Origin: Bacteroidetes bacterium UBA1935
GTDB lineage: Bacteria > Bacteroidota > Bacteroidia > Chitinophagales > Chitinophagaceae
Assembly (NCBI GenBank): GCA_002337045.1
Contig: DDFF01000003.1
Location: 62,001-126,000, forward strand
Direction: 5' to 3'
DNA: 64,000 nt
Made by a program: the position numbers and the translations under genes. A model generated the notes under the pieces. The model worked only from the letters and a program-made list of their open reading frames with translations, had not been told where the DNA came from and searched no databases. Positions 1-7,520 of this stretch are shown piece by piece (position 1 is the first letter of the stretch; each line of letters starts with the position of its first letter).

Positions 1-1525
1 CTGCTATCTTGCGTTTCTCTTCTTTCAGGTAGTATTTAATGCGAGATTTGGCTTTGGCTGTAGTTACAAATGCCAACCAGTCTTCAGATGGTTTTTGTTT
101 GGATGATGTAATAATCTCTACCTGGTCGCCACTCTTTATCTGGTGACTCAGCGGCACAAGCCTGTAGTTTACTTTTGCACCTATACAACGTGCGCCAAGT
201 TCAGAGTGTATATCAAATGCAAAGTCAAGCGCGGTGGCGCCTTTCGGCAACACGCGCATATCGCCTTTCGGTGTGTATATGTATATCTCTTCGGTAAAAA
301 GATCGAGTTTGAAATCCTGCAGGAAGTCGAGCGTATCGGTATCAGGATTGCTCAATATATCGCGCAGATGTTGCAGCCAGCTATCCAGTTTACTTTCCTG
401 TGGCGACTCTGCACCTTCTTTATACTTCCAGTGTGCTGCAAGGCCTTTCTCTGCAATCTCGTTCATCCGCGATGAGCGTATCTGCACTTCCACCCACCTA
501 CCACCCGGGCCCATTACCGTAGTATGCAGCGCCTCATAGCCATTACCTTTCGGTACACTTATCCAGTCGCGCAGCCTTTCTGTACTTGGCTTGTAGAAGT
601 TGGTAATAACAGAGTATACCTTCCAGCAATCTTCTTTTTCTTTTTCCTGTGGAGAATTAAGGATGATGCGAATAGCAAACAAGTCATACACTTCCTCAAA
701 AGCTACATGCTTGGTGCGCATCTTGTTCCAGATAGAGTGTATGGCTTTGGGGCGGCCATAGATATCAAAATCCAACCCCAATGTTTGCAGTTCTTCCTTA
801 ATAGGTTTGATGAACTCGTTGATATATCTGGTGCGTTCTCGCTTCGTTTCCTTCAGACCCTGCGCTATCTCCCAATATACTTCGGGTTGTGTATACTTCA
901 GTGCCAGATCTTCCAACTCAGATTTTATCTCATACAAACCCAGACGATGCGCCAGCGGAGAATAGATATACGTTGTTTCAGACGATATCTTCAATTGCTT
1001 CTCGCGGCTCATGCTTTCCAGCGTGCGCATGTTGTGCAGCCTGTCTGCCAGCTTTATCAGTATTACCCTCGGGTCGTCTGCTAGGGTCAGTAATATTTTT
1101 CGGAAGTTTTCGGCCTGTACTGTAGTGTCTGACTTCAGGTCTACTACGTTCGATATCTTGGTAAGGCCATCTATAATTTTGGCATACACGCTGCCAAATT
1201 CGCTTTCTATATCCTCCAGTGTTATCTCGGTATCTTCTACCACATCGTGCAGCAGGGCACAGATGGTAGATGTTACACCCAATCCTATTTCTTCAATTAC
1301 AATTCTGGCAACTGCTAAGGGATGTAAGATATATGGCTCTCCGGATTTGCGGCGCATATCCTTATGCGCATCTGCCGAAATCTCGAAGGCACGGCGAATG
1401 AGTTTTTTATCTCCTTTTTTAATGCGATGCTTCAGCGCGCGTAACAATGCCCTGTACTCGCGGAGTATTAATTTCTTTTCTTCTTCTTCGTTAAGATTAT
1501 ATGCTTCTCTGACTATCGTATCCAT
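1..1525 (-). CDS. rel: Bifunctional (p)ppGpp synthetase/hydrolase, Rel/SpoT family (3' end cut by window)
   Basis: Makes and degrades the stringent-response alarmone (p)ppGpp in the cytoplasm. Reading from the ATG at 1525 gives 508 codons with no stop before the left edge. The N-terminal HD hydrolase domain shows YILHPL (His68), LLHDVVEDT (His93-Asp94) and KLADRLHNMR. The synthetase domain follows with GRPKAIHSIWNKM and a RLRD motif just before WISVPKGNGYEALHT. The basic R-x-K/R-D form of that motif is typical of bifunctional Rel enzymes; monofunctional RelA has an acidic ExDD. A TGS domain follows (YIYTPKGDM, LDFAFDIHSELG). The ACT domain should lie beyond the window. The gene is transcribed away from the SprE-like gene's terminator. 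Family assignment is firm; bifunctionality is inferred from motifs. Confidence 0.95.
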   Translation of the reverse strand, partial: MDTIVREAYNLNEEEEKKLILREYRALLRALKHRIKKGDKKLIRRAFEISADAHKDMRRKSGEPYILHPLAVARIVIEEIGLGVTSTICALLHDVVEDTEITLEDIESEFGSVYAKIIDGLTKISNVVDLKSDTTVQAENFRKILLTLADDPRVILIKLADRLHNMRTLESMSREKQLKISSETTYIYSPLAHRLGLYEIKSELEDLALKYTQPEVYWEIAQGLKETKRERTRYINEFIKPIKEELQTLGLDFDIYGRPKAIHSIWNKMRTKHVAFEEVYDLFAIRIILNSPQEKEKEDCWKVYSVITNFYKPSTERLRDWISVPKGNGYEALHTTVMGPGGRWVEVQIRSSRMNEIAEKGLAAHWKYKEGAESPQESKLDSWLQHLRDILSNPDTDTLDFLQDFKLDLFTEEIYIYTPKGDMRVLPKGATALDFAFDIHSELGARCIGAKVNYRLVPLSHQIKSGDQVEIITSSKQKPSEDWLAFVTTAKAKSRIKYYLKEEKRKIA

Positions 1526-1559
1526 AAGCTACACTGTACTATGTAATTTACGAAGAAAG

Positions 1560-1606
1560 TCAAAAAAAAGGGAAAAATAGCGTGTATCTGCGCACAAATA
1601 CACGCT
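1560..1606 (-). terminator. Rho-independent terminator of the SprE-like gene
   Basis: An 8-bp stem (arms 1580-1587 and 1598-1605) is followed, in the minus-strand direction, by a T-rich run over 1561-1579. It lies 8 bases past the stop of the gene that ends at 1613. Confidence 0.75.
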
Positions 1607-1612
1607 TAGGCA

Positions 1613-4600
1613 TTATTTATAGCTAGCTCTGTAGAATTGCAGATACGCTTTCATATCCTTATCTATCAGCAGTTTTTCGTAGTTAAAATCTGATATATAA
1701 ATCAGCTGATACTCGCCTTGTTTATACTCTCTGAACAATTGCCCTGTAGTCTTCAAATTGTTCATATATATCTGTGCTGCTGTAAGATTGCGGAATGTTT
1801 TGATAGCTACCACACCATTCTCAGCAGACAGTACTTGTATGTCTGTACTCAGCCCCAGATTATTAAACTTGAACGTATTGAAATCTGACACACCGGCACG
1901 GAAGCCTGAAGCTCTCGAGTCCATGCTACCAAATACAAACAAGACCATATGCTCTGCCTCCGGCCTATATATATATGCAGGTGCAGATACCTTTTGCGCA
2001 GGTGCAACATCTGGAGGGAAGCCACCAGCCGCATTCGTCAGCGGTTTCGCTGCCGCTGGCGAACCTGTAACAGGCGATACGCCCGCAGCTTTGACCGTAT
2101 CTACTTTCATGACAGCTGTATCTTTAGGCATATTCTGCTGTATGTATTTCAATATAGCGTCTGCCCAAGGCCTTAACGAGTCTTTAGGGTATTCAGTGAT
2201 AAATGCTTTAATCAGAGAATCTGCTGGCTTGTACTGAGACATACCTGCCAACGATATACCCTCTACTATGGTAAAGCGTTTAGCGTATTTACCTTGCGGA
2301 TAGTCAACCTTAGCCTGCTTCACCTTGTCCAGCGCCCACGCGTATTTGTGATCCAGCACCAAACCATAGGTTTCTTCGTAGAAAGCACCTTCATTCACAC
2401 CTGTCTGGCTTTCATTAGGTGTTTCGCGTGGCTTTACAAGTGCAGCATACTTGCTCTGCGGGTATTTTTGTTGCAATTCATCTGCATAGCGCCTTGCGTC
2501 AGGCACTTTACCTTGCCTGATGAATGTAAGGTATCGCAGATATAAGTCTTCGTCTTTAAATTCATGGTTAGGATAACGCCTGTCCAAAGTGTCGAGTAAT
2601 TTTACTGCCGGCGGATAATCTTCCAAATCTTTTACATACGCGTTTGATGCATCCATGTATGCTCTGCGTATCAGCGTATGCGCCTCATCTATTTCCGACT
2701 TACTTCTTGGTATCAATGCAACCAATGCTTCTTCTGTAGGTATACCGTTTTCATCAACCTCTATATCCTGCGCATCTCCATTGCTGTTGCCACTACCACT
2801 GTTCTGGTTCGAGTTGTTATTTGCCATACCACTCATGGCTGCACTACGCCTCCAGTTATCTGACAGTTGCCTGTTACCCCACTTACGTTTAAACTCGTTA
2901 ACCCCCTGCTGCACCAATGCTGTATTATTAAAATACCAGTTTGCATATGGGCTGTTTCCTCCTCCGGCACTATTTCCATTGGTAGCTCCGGCAGACACCT
3001 GTTCAGATTTGAATATGCTATCAGCCCTCTGCTGTTGCAGTTTGCGTATATATCTCCTTACCTCTGCACGCATTTCTTTCTCCGGCATTGTACCCAATGC
3101 TATCAGGCTATCCTGTTCGCGTATTGTCCTCAGCGGGGCTGTAACACTTATCAATGCAGAGCTACGTTTTATAGCCAGCTCCATCAACGAATCTTTTGCC
3201 ATGAAACTTGCAAATGTTGCAGCGCTGTCGTATGCATTCTTTGCTGCTTCGTAGTCCCCGGTTTTATAAAACACATTGCCCAACGTAGCAAAAGACAATG
3301 CTTTCTGCTTAGTAGTAGACTTTGGCGAGCTTATACTCTCAGTCAGGTATGCTATCGCCTCAGCGTTATTACCACTATTTGCAGATAGCCTGCCCAATAC
3401 ATAATATACCTGTTCGTAGTAAGACTGGTACTTACCATCATTCAATACTTTTTTGAGTGCGGCAATACTTTCCTCCTGCGCACCGCCTGCATACATCATA
3501 CTATATGCCAGGTTTTTGCGGGCATAAAAGTCCATGTCTACTTTCGGATTCAGGTCTATCACTTTTTTAAAGCTGCTAGCAGATGCAGTATACTCTCCCC
3601 TGCTTTGCGCTATTTGTCCCGCAATAAATGCAGAACGCATACGCATCCAGTTGGGCATATTATTATCATCTGCTACTATATTCAGCTGTGTAGCCGCTGC
3701 TTTATAATCTTTTTGATTCAGGTAGATGAACGACTTTTCTAATGCCAACCTGCCCTGTAGGTCTTTAGGGAAATTAGGGTCTGTTTCCAGCAGGTCTATA
3801 ACAGATTCGGCATTACCTTCTTGCTTCATTTGCGTATAGGTACGTGCCAGCCATAGCAGCGATTCGTTATGTACCGATCTGTGTTGCAAAAAGCTCAACA
3901 CGCCTTTTTTATCCTGTTGTGCTATCGAAAGATCTCTGCCATTCTTCTTGGTGTATACGCTTTCACTCTCGTTAGGTTTCTTTTTACGCTTATCCCTCAG
4001 GCTCAGAATATAGCGGAATGATGCTGAAGCCTCGCTATAATTGCCCCTGTAAAAGTATGCCTGCCCCAGCAGCAGGTACAGGTCGTCGCCCCACTTGGTG
4101 CGCGGGTCGTGTATCTGTATACCCATGGATGCTTTGTAGATAATACTGTCCATATCCGGGGCAAGCAGCGAGGAGTCTTTATCGGGATTGAAAGGGAATA
4201 AGACCAACAACGAGTCATAATTATCCTTTCTGGTTCGTAGCATATTGGCTACGGCCTCGTCCATTTTCTTATCTGCGTTGAAGTAGTAGTTGTAGTGCGT
4301 AAAGGTATTCTGCACTATCTGCCTTGGTATGCTCCATCGGCGTTTCAACATCTTCTCGTTGGTATAGGCTTTTTGTTTTTTCTTAATCTTCAGTTCAAAA
4401 GCCAATTGTTGCTTTTGTTCTTTTTCTTTCTCTTTAACTTTTTGTGCTTTGGCTTTCTTCTCCTTCAGTTTAGTAAGGCTATCGGTTTTCACCTTTTTTA
4501 TTGCCAGCAAGCTATCTGTCCTTTGTTTGCGGGTAGCGGCTATGGCATCAGTCTTGCCCTTCCTCACTTTAGCAAAACTGTCTGTAACTTTTTTTCTGTG

Positions 4601-5239
4601 CGCCTTCAGGCTATCGCTGAAAGCCTTGCGTTTAGCCATCAGGCTATCCGTCTTAAGTTTCTTCACTACAGCCACGCTATCTGCATAACGTTTACTCTCT
4701 CTGTACTTACGCTTCTGTGCAAGACTGTCGGTACGTTTTTTCACTACGGCGCGGGCACTGTCTGTTTTTACCTTACGGACAGCTATTGTGCTATCAGTTA
4801 TTTTTTTACGGGCAGCTTTGGCGCTATCCACTTTAGCCATTCTCGCTGCCTGCAATGTTTTCAACTTCACCGTTTTAGCCTTTTCAACACTATCTCTATA
4901 TCTTTTACTTTCCCTGTATTTACGGATGGTACTCAGGCTGTCTGTCTTATGCTTGCGTATTTTGGCAATGCTGTCGGTAGTACGTTTTTGTGCAGCCTGT
5001 CTGTCTGCAGTTTCTTTTGCACGGGCTTTTGCCATGCTATCGCGGCTGGCTTGCAGGGCTTTTTGTTTTTCTTCCTGTTGTTTCTCTCTCTCCTTAGCGG
5101 CTGCTTCCTTGGCTTTTTCCTGTGCTTTGCGGGCAGCAGCTATAGAGTCTTTTTGCGTTTTTTGGGCATAGGTAACCTGCCCGCCTGTCATAGCGCAGAA
5201 AAAGATGATGATAAAAACTAATATTTTCTGAGGGCTCAA
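1613..5239 (-). CDS. sprE: SprE/PorW-like TPR protein (gliding / type IX secretion)
   Basis: Envelope TPR protein of the SprE/PorW family, which in Bacteroidota is needed for gliding and type IX secretion (family knowledge). At 1208 residues it is longer than my recollection of usual SprE. A signal peptide ends near TYAQ (residue 26) and no lipobox is visible. Residues about 30-290 are extremely basic and built from degenerate units resembling KTDSLxxxRK, with RKYRESKRY appearing twice. A TPR array follows (for example KWGDDLYLLLGQAYFYRGNY). The last 120 residues (EHMVLFVFGSMD to the end) match the conserved SprE/PorW C-terminal domain as I remember it. The reading frame opens with TTG at 5239; no in-frame ATG lies between the upstream stop near 5296 and this point, so the start is uncertain. 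Confidence 0.75.
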   Translation of the reverse strand: MSPQKILVFIIIFFCAMTGGQVTYAQKTQKDSIAAARKAQEKAKEAAAKEREKQQEEKQKALQASRDSMAKARAKETADRQAAQKRTTDSIAKIRKHKTDSLSTIRKYRESKRYRDSVEKAKTVKLKTLQAARMAKVDSAKAARKKITDSTIAVRKVKTDSARAVVKKRTDSLAQKRKYRESKRYADSVAVVKKLKTDSLMAKRKAFSDSLKAHRKKVTDSFAKVRKGKTDAIAATRKQRTDSLLAIKKVKTDSLTKLKEKKAKAQKVKEKEKEQKQQLAFELKIKKKQKAYTNEKMLKRRWSIPRQIVQNTFTHYNYYFNADKKMDEAVANMLRTRKDNYDSLLVLFPFNPDKDSSLLAPDMDSIIYKASMGIQIHDPRTKWGDDLYLLLGQAYFYRGNYSEASASFRYILSLRDKRKKKPNESESVYTKKNGRDLSIAQQDKKGVLSFLQHRSVHNESLLWLARTYTQMKQEGNAESVIDLLETDPNFPKDLQGRLALEKSFIYLNQKDYKAAATQLNIVADDNNMPNWMRMRSAFIAGQIAQSRGEYTASASSFKKVIDLNPKVDMDFYARKNLAYSMMYAGGAQEESIAALKKVLNDGKYQSYYEQVYYVLGRLSANSGNNAEAIAYLTESISSPKSTTKQKALSFATLGNVFYKTGDYEAAKNAYDSAATFASFMAKDSLMELAIKRSSALISVTAPLRTIREQDSLIALGTMPEKEMRAEVRRYIRKLQQQRADSIFKSEQVSAGATNGNSAGGGNSPYANWYFNNTALVQQGVNEFKRKWGNRQLSDNWRRSAAMSGMANNNSNQNSGSGNSNGDAQDIEVDENGIPTEEALVALIPRSKSEIDEAHTLIRRAYMDASNAYVKDLEDYPPAVKLLDTLDRRYPNHEFKDEDLYLRYLTFIRQGKVPDARRYADELQQKYPQSKYAALVKPRETPNESQTGVNEGAFYEETYGLVLDHKYAWALDKVKQAKVDYPQGKYAKRFTIVEGISLAGMSQYKPADSLIKAFITEYPKDSLRPWADAILKYIQQNMPKDTAVMKVDTVKAAGVSPVTGSPAAAKPLTNAAGGFPPDVAPAQKVSAPAYIYRPEAEHMVLFVFGSMDSRASGFRAGVSDFNTFKFNNLGLSTDIQVLSAENGVVAIKTFRNLTAAQIYMNNLKTTGQLFREYKQGEYQLIYISDFNYEKLLIDKDMKAYLQFYRASYK

Positions 5240-5733
5240 TATTGTTCTAATGTGCTTTGCTTCAATAATAATAACTGTAAAATGCGTAAAATATTATACC
5301 TGCAATAGTTAATTGCAGGTATATATTAAGACACCTTACATATCCATCAAAAATAGGAAAATCCCGCTAAACTCTGAATACCGTTTAGAAACCATCACAT
5401 TAGCATAATATACATTTCAAATAAAGCATATTTATATTTATATTTGCTATAATGAACCTACAACCCTACTTCATGTGCCTTTCTGCATATTTATCGCCCT
5501 GCCGCTGCCACTGCAACAATTTTAGCTACCCATGTAAATCTGCAACAAACTGCAACAAAATAATTCACAATTATCTGAATATCAATATATTAATAAACTA
5601 GTCCAAATGCGGGACGTGCAACAATCTGCAACAAAATCCATTAAACATTATACAATATCAATTTAACAAAGAAGCGACATTAAAAAATTGTCTTCATCAC
5701 AGTTAAACCTTAATTTACACTCCCTTTGGTACT
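5240..5733. other. AT-rich intergenic region, 494 bp, between divergent genes
   Basis: No coding potential seen. It separates the minus-strand SprE-like gene from the plus-strand operon beginning at 5734. It holds a TATATTTG box at 5439-5446 that matches the Bacteroidota -7 consensus on the plus strand, and five copies of an octamer listed separately. The rest is A/T rich with no clear hairpin terminator. Confidence 0.6.
5512..5634 (+). repeat. Five direct copies of TGCAACAA, two pairs at 10-bp spacing
   Basis: The octamer TGCAACAA occurs at 5512-5519, 5541-5548, 5551-5558, 5617-5624 and 5627-5634. The second/third and fourth/fifth copies each start exactly 10 bp apart, one helical turn, with a 2-base spacer. 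This arrangement fits a multi-site protein-binding region such as an operator. The binding protein is unknown. Confidence 0.7.
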
Positions 5734-6192
5734 ATGAGCAGGCCGGCAAAACGCAGACATATTTTCAAGCGGCTCAATACACACTATCGCTTAGTGTTTA
5801 TTGATGACACCTCGCTGCAGGAAGTTGCTTCGTTTCGTCTTACCATGCGCAAACTATACATACTATTCAGCAGCATTTTTGTGTTTGTAATAGTAGTAAC
5901 AGTTGTCATACTGCTGCTGACACCATTGAAATATTACATACCAGGCTATGCAGGCGGTAGCGACAGGCGCGAAGTAATACAACTGAAACGCACTGTCGAT
6001 TCGCTGACAGACCTCACTGCTGCGCAGGAAGATTTTGAAAACAACCTGAGGCAAGTGATAGCGGGCGATGTAAAAATGAAACTCGATACAACAAAACTCG
6101 ACATGAAGCGCGTAAACCAGGAAGCCATGAAAAACCTGGTACCGATGAATGAAGAGATAAAAAAAGGTGCATTGCAACCTGCAAAAAAATAA
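5734..6192 (+). CDS. Membrane-anchored protein like the N-terminus of Bacteroidota M23 peptidases, without the peptidase
   Basis: A 152-residue single-pass protein. A basic cytoplasmic head contains HYRLVFIDDTSLQEVASFRL, followed by a membrane helix (about residues 42-66), PLKYYIPGYAGG, and a periplasmic coiled region. This head-helix-IPGY layout is what I remember from the N-terminus of M23 metallopeptidases encoded beside bactofilin and ATP synthase accessory genes in Bacteroidota. Here the sequence stops before any peptidase domain and no HxGxD or HxH motif is present. It is the first gene of a tight group with the AtpZ-like gene four bases downstream. It may be a truncated relative or a scaffold. 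Confidence 0.6.
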   Translation: MSRPAKRRHIFKRLNTHYRLVFIDDTSLQEVASFRLTMRKLYILFSSIFVFVIVVTVVILLLTPLKYYIPGYAGGSDRREVIQLKRTVDSLTDLTAAQEDFENNLRQVIAGDVKMKLDTTKLDMKRVNQEAMKNLVPMNEEIKKGALQPAKK

Positions 6193-6196
6193 AGCA

Positions 6197-6409
6197 ATGG
6201 AAAACAAAAAGCCTGATAACAACATGATGCGCTACGCAGGGCTGGCAACACAATGGATGGTGATGCTGGCACTGGCAGTACTTGCAGGTCGTTGGATAGA
6301 CAGTAAAACAGGCTGGAAGTTTCCTTTGTTTACCGTATCGCTGCCGCTGATAGCACTGGTGGTATCGCTGTGGCAACTGATACAGGAATTTAACAAACCA
6401 CGTAAATGA
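6197..6409 (+). CDS. atpZ: AtpZ/AtpI-family F-ATPase accessory membrane protein
   Basis: A 70-residue protein with two membrane helices. MRYAGLATQWMVMLALAVLAG and GRWIDSKTGWKFPLFT fit the AtpZ/AtpI family, which helps F1Fo ATP synthase assembly and cation handling. The ATG at 6197 is preferred over the upstream frame opening at 6167, because that would overlap the previous gene and add residues not typical of the family. It ends in an ATGA overlap with the next gene. In many Bacteroidota the next genes would be atpB, atpE and so on; here they are absent. Confidence 0.75.
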   Translation: MENKKPDNNMMRYAGLATQWMVMLALAVLAGRWIDSKTGWKFPLFTVSLPLIALVVSLWQLIQEFNKPRK

Positions 6410-6780
6410 ACAGAACTTTTATCATAGCTGTAGCAGCAGTATTTGCAGTATTATCGGGCGTATTCTTTTATATGAAAACGGCCATGCCGGAGTTTCGCTT
6501 CAATGTAATGATGGGAGCAAACATCCTGATGCTGATACTATCTGCGGCAAGCTATTTTATGGTTACTCGACAAATACAGAACAGGCCGCAGGCTTTTATA
6601 AGGGGTGTATACTCCGGCACCTTCCTGAAGCTGTTTGTGTGTATGACTTCTGTATTGATATATGTAATGCTGAACAAAAAAGATATTCATAAACCAACAT
6701 TGTTCGTCCTCTTCGGTATATACGCTGTGTATTCTGTTGTAGAAACGACCATACTATCAAAAATGGCAAGAGTGAAGTGA
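6406..6780 (+). CDS. Small four-helix membrane protein, ATP-synthase-associated type
   Basis: 124 residues with about four hydrophobic segments: near 5-24, 34-50, 72-91 and 98-115. It overlaps the AtpZ-like gene by four bases, so the two are very likely translated together. Position and size match the unnamed or AtpI-like membrane protein often found between atpZ and atpB in Bacteroidota; that link is by context, as no diagnostic motif is visible. One base separates its stop from the next ATG. Confidence 0.6.
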   Translation: MNRTFIIAVAAVFAVLSGVFFYMKTAMPEFRFNVMMGANILMLILSAASYFMVTRQIQNRPQAFIRGVYSGTFLKLFVCMTSVLIYVMLNKKDIHKPTLFVLFGIYAVYSVVETTILSKMARVK

Positions 6781-6781
6781 T

Positions 6782-7426
6782 ATGAAAAAGCAGGAAACAT
6801 CTCTGTATCATCTAAAACATTTTTTACCGGAGAACACATTTGAACTTGTGGCACCTTATTTCATGAGCCACACCATACACCTGACGCTGACACGCGAACG
6901 CAAGTCGGTACTTGGCGACTATCGAAACCCTACACATTCAGACCCATACCATAGAGTAACGGTCAACATCAACCTGAACAAATACAGTTTCCTGATAACA
7001 CTGCTGCACGAGCTGGCACATATGCTCACCTTTAATCATTTTAAAAACGATGTACCACCGCATGGCAAGGAATGGAAAACACAGTTTCGCCATGTGCTGA
7101 TACCTTTTATAGGCAAGCAGATATTTCCCGCAGATGTAGAAAAGGCATTGGTAGCCTATCTGCGCAATCCATCTGCCAGTACCTGTACCGACCCTGCGCT
7201 TTACAAGGCGCTGTATCGCTACGACGAACGCAAACCCGGCTACTGCCTGGTAGACGACCTTGAAGTAGGCCACTGGTTTGAAATGGAGGATGGCAGCATT
7301 TTTGAGGTAGTGGAACACCTGCGCACACGCAGCCGATGCCGGGACCTGATAACACGCAAAATGTATTACTTTCAGGGGATTATAGAGGTAAAGCACGTAA
7401 GGCGGGACAGGCGTAAAATAGCTTGA
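6782..7426 (+). CDS. SprT-like zinc metalloprotein
   Basis: 214 residues with a SprT-type zinc motif, LLHELAHML (His76-Glu-Leu-Ala-His80), and a further His in PPHGKEWKTQF, the usual third-ligand area. SprT-like proteins are putative zinc proteases; eukaryotic relatives (Spartan) degrade DNA-protein crosslinks. The bacterial role is poorly defined. The C-terminal part (GHWFEMEDGSIFEV) resembles a small beta domain rather than the four-Cys zinc ribbon of classic SprT. It is last in the 5734-7426 operon. Confidence 0.75.
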   Translation: MKKQETSLYHLKHFLPENTFELVAPYFMSHTIHLTLTRERKSVLGDYRNPTHSDPYHRVTVNINLNKYSFLITLLHELAHMLTFNHFKNDVPPHGKEWKTQFRHVLIPFIGKQIFPADVEKALVAYLRNPSASTCTDPALYKALYRYDERKPGYCLVDDLEVGHWFEMEDGSIFEVVEHLRTRSRCRDLITRKMYYFQGIIEVKHVRRDRRKIA

Positions 7427-7520
7427 AATATTTTCACCCGATTTTTCACCCCGCGAAAATCTTAATATGATATAAAACACTACTGTTTTATACTACTTTT
7501 AATGTCTTAAATAAATCAGA

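Noticed and set aside
4295..5221. 308-codon plus-strand frame opposite the SprE-like gene
   Set aside because: It mirrors the repetitive KTDS coding region and is full of Phe/Leu/Cys runs expected from antisense translation of Lys-rich repeats.
5512..5634. CRISPR array or replication iterons
   Set aside because: The repeated unit is only eight bases with irregular larger spacing, and no cas or rep gene is near.
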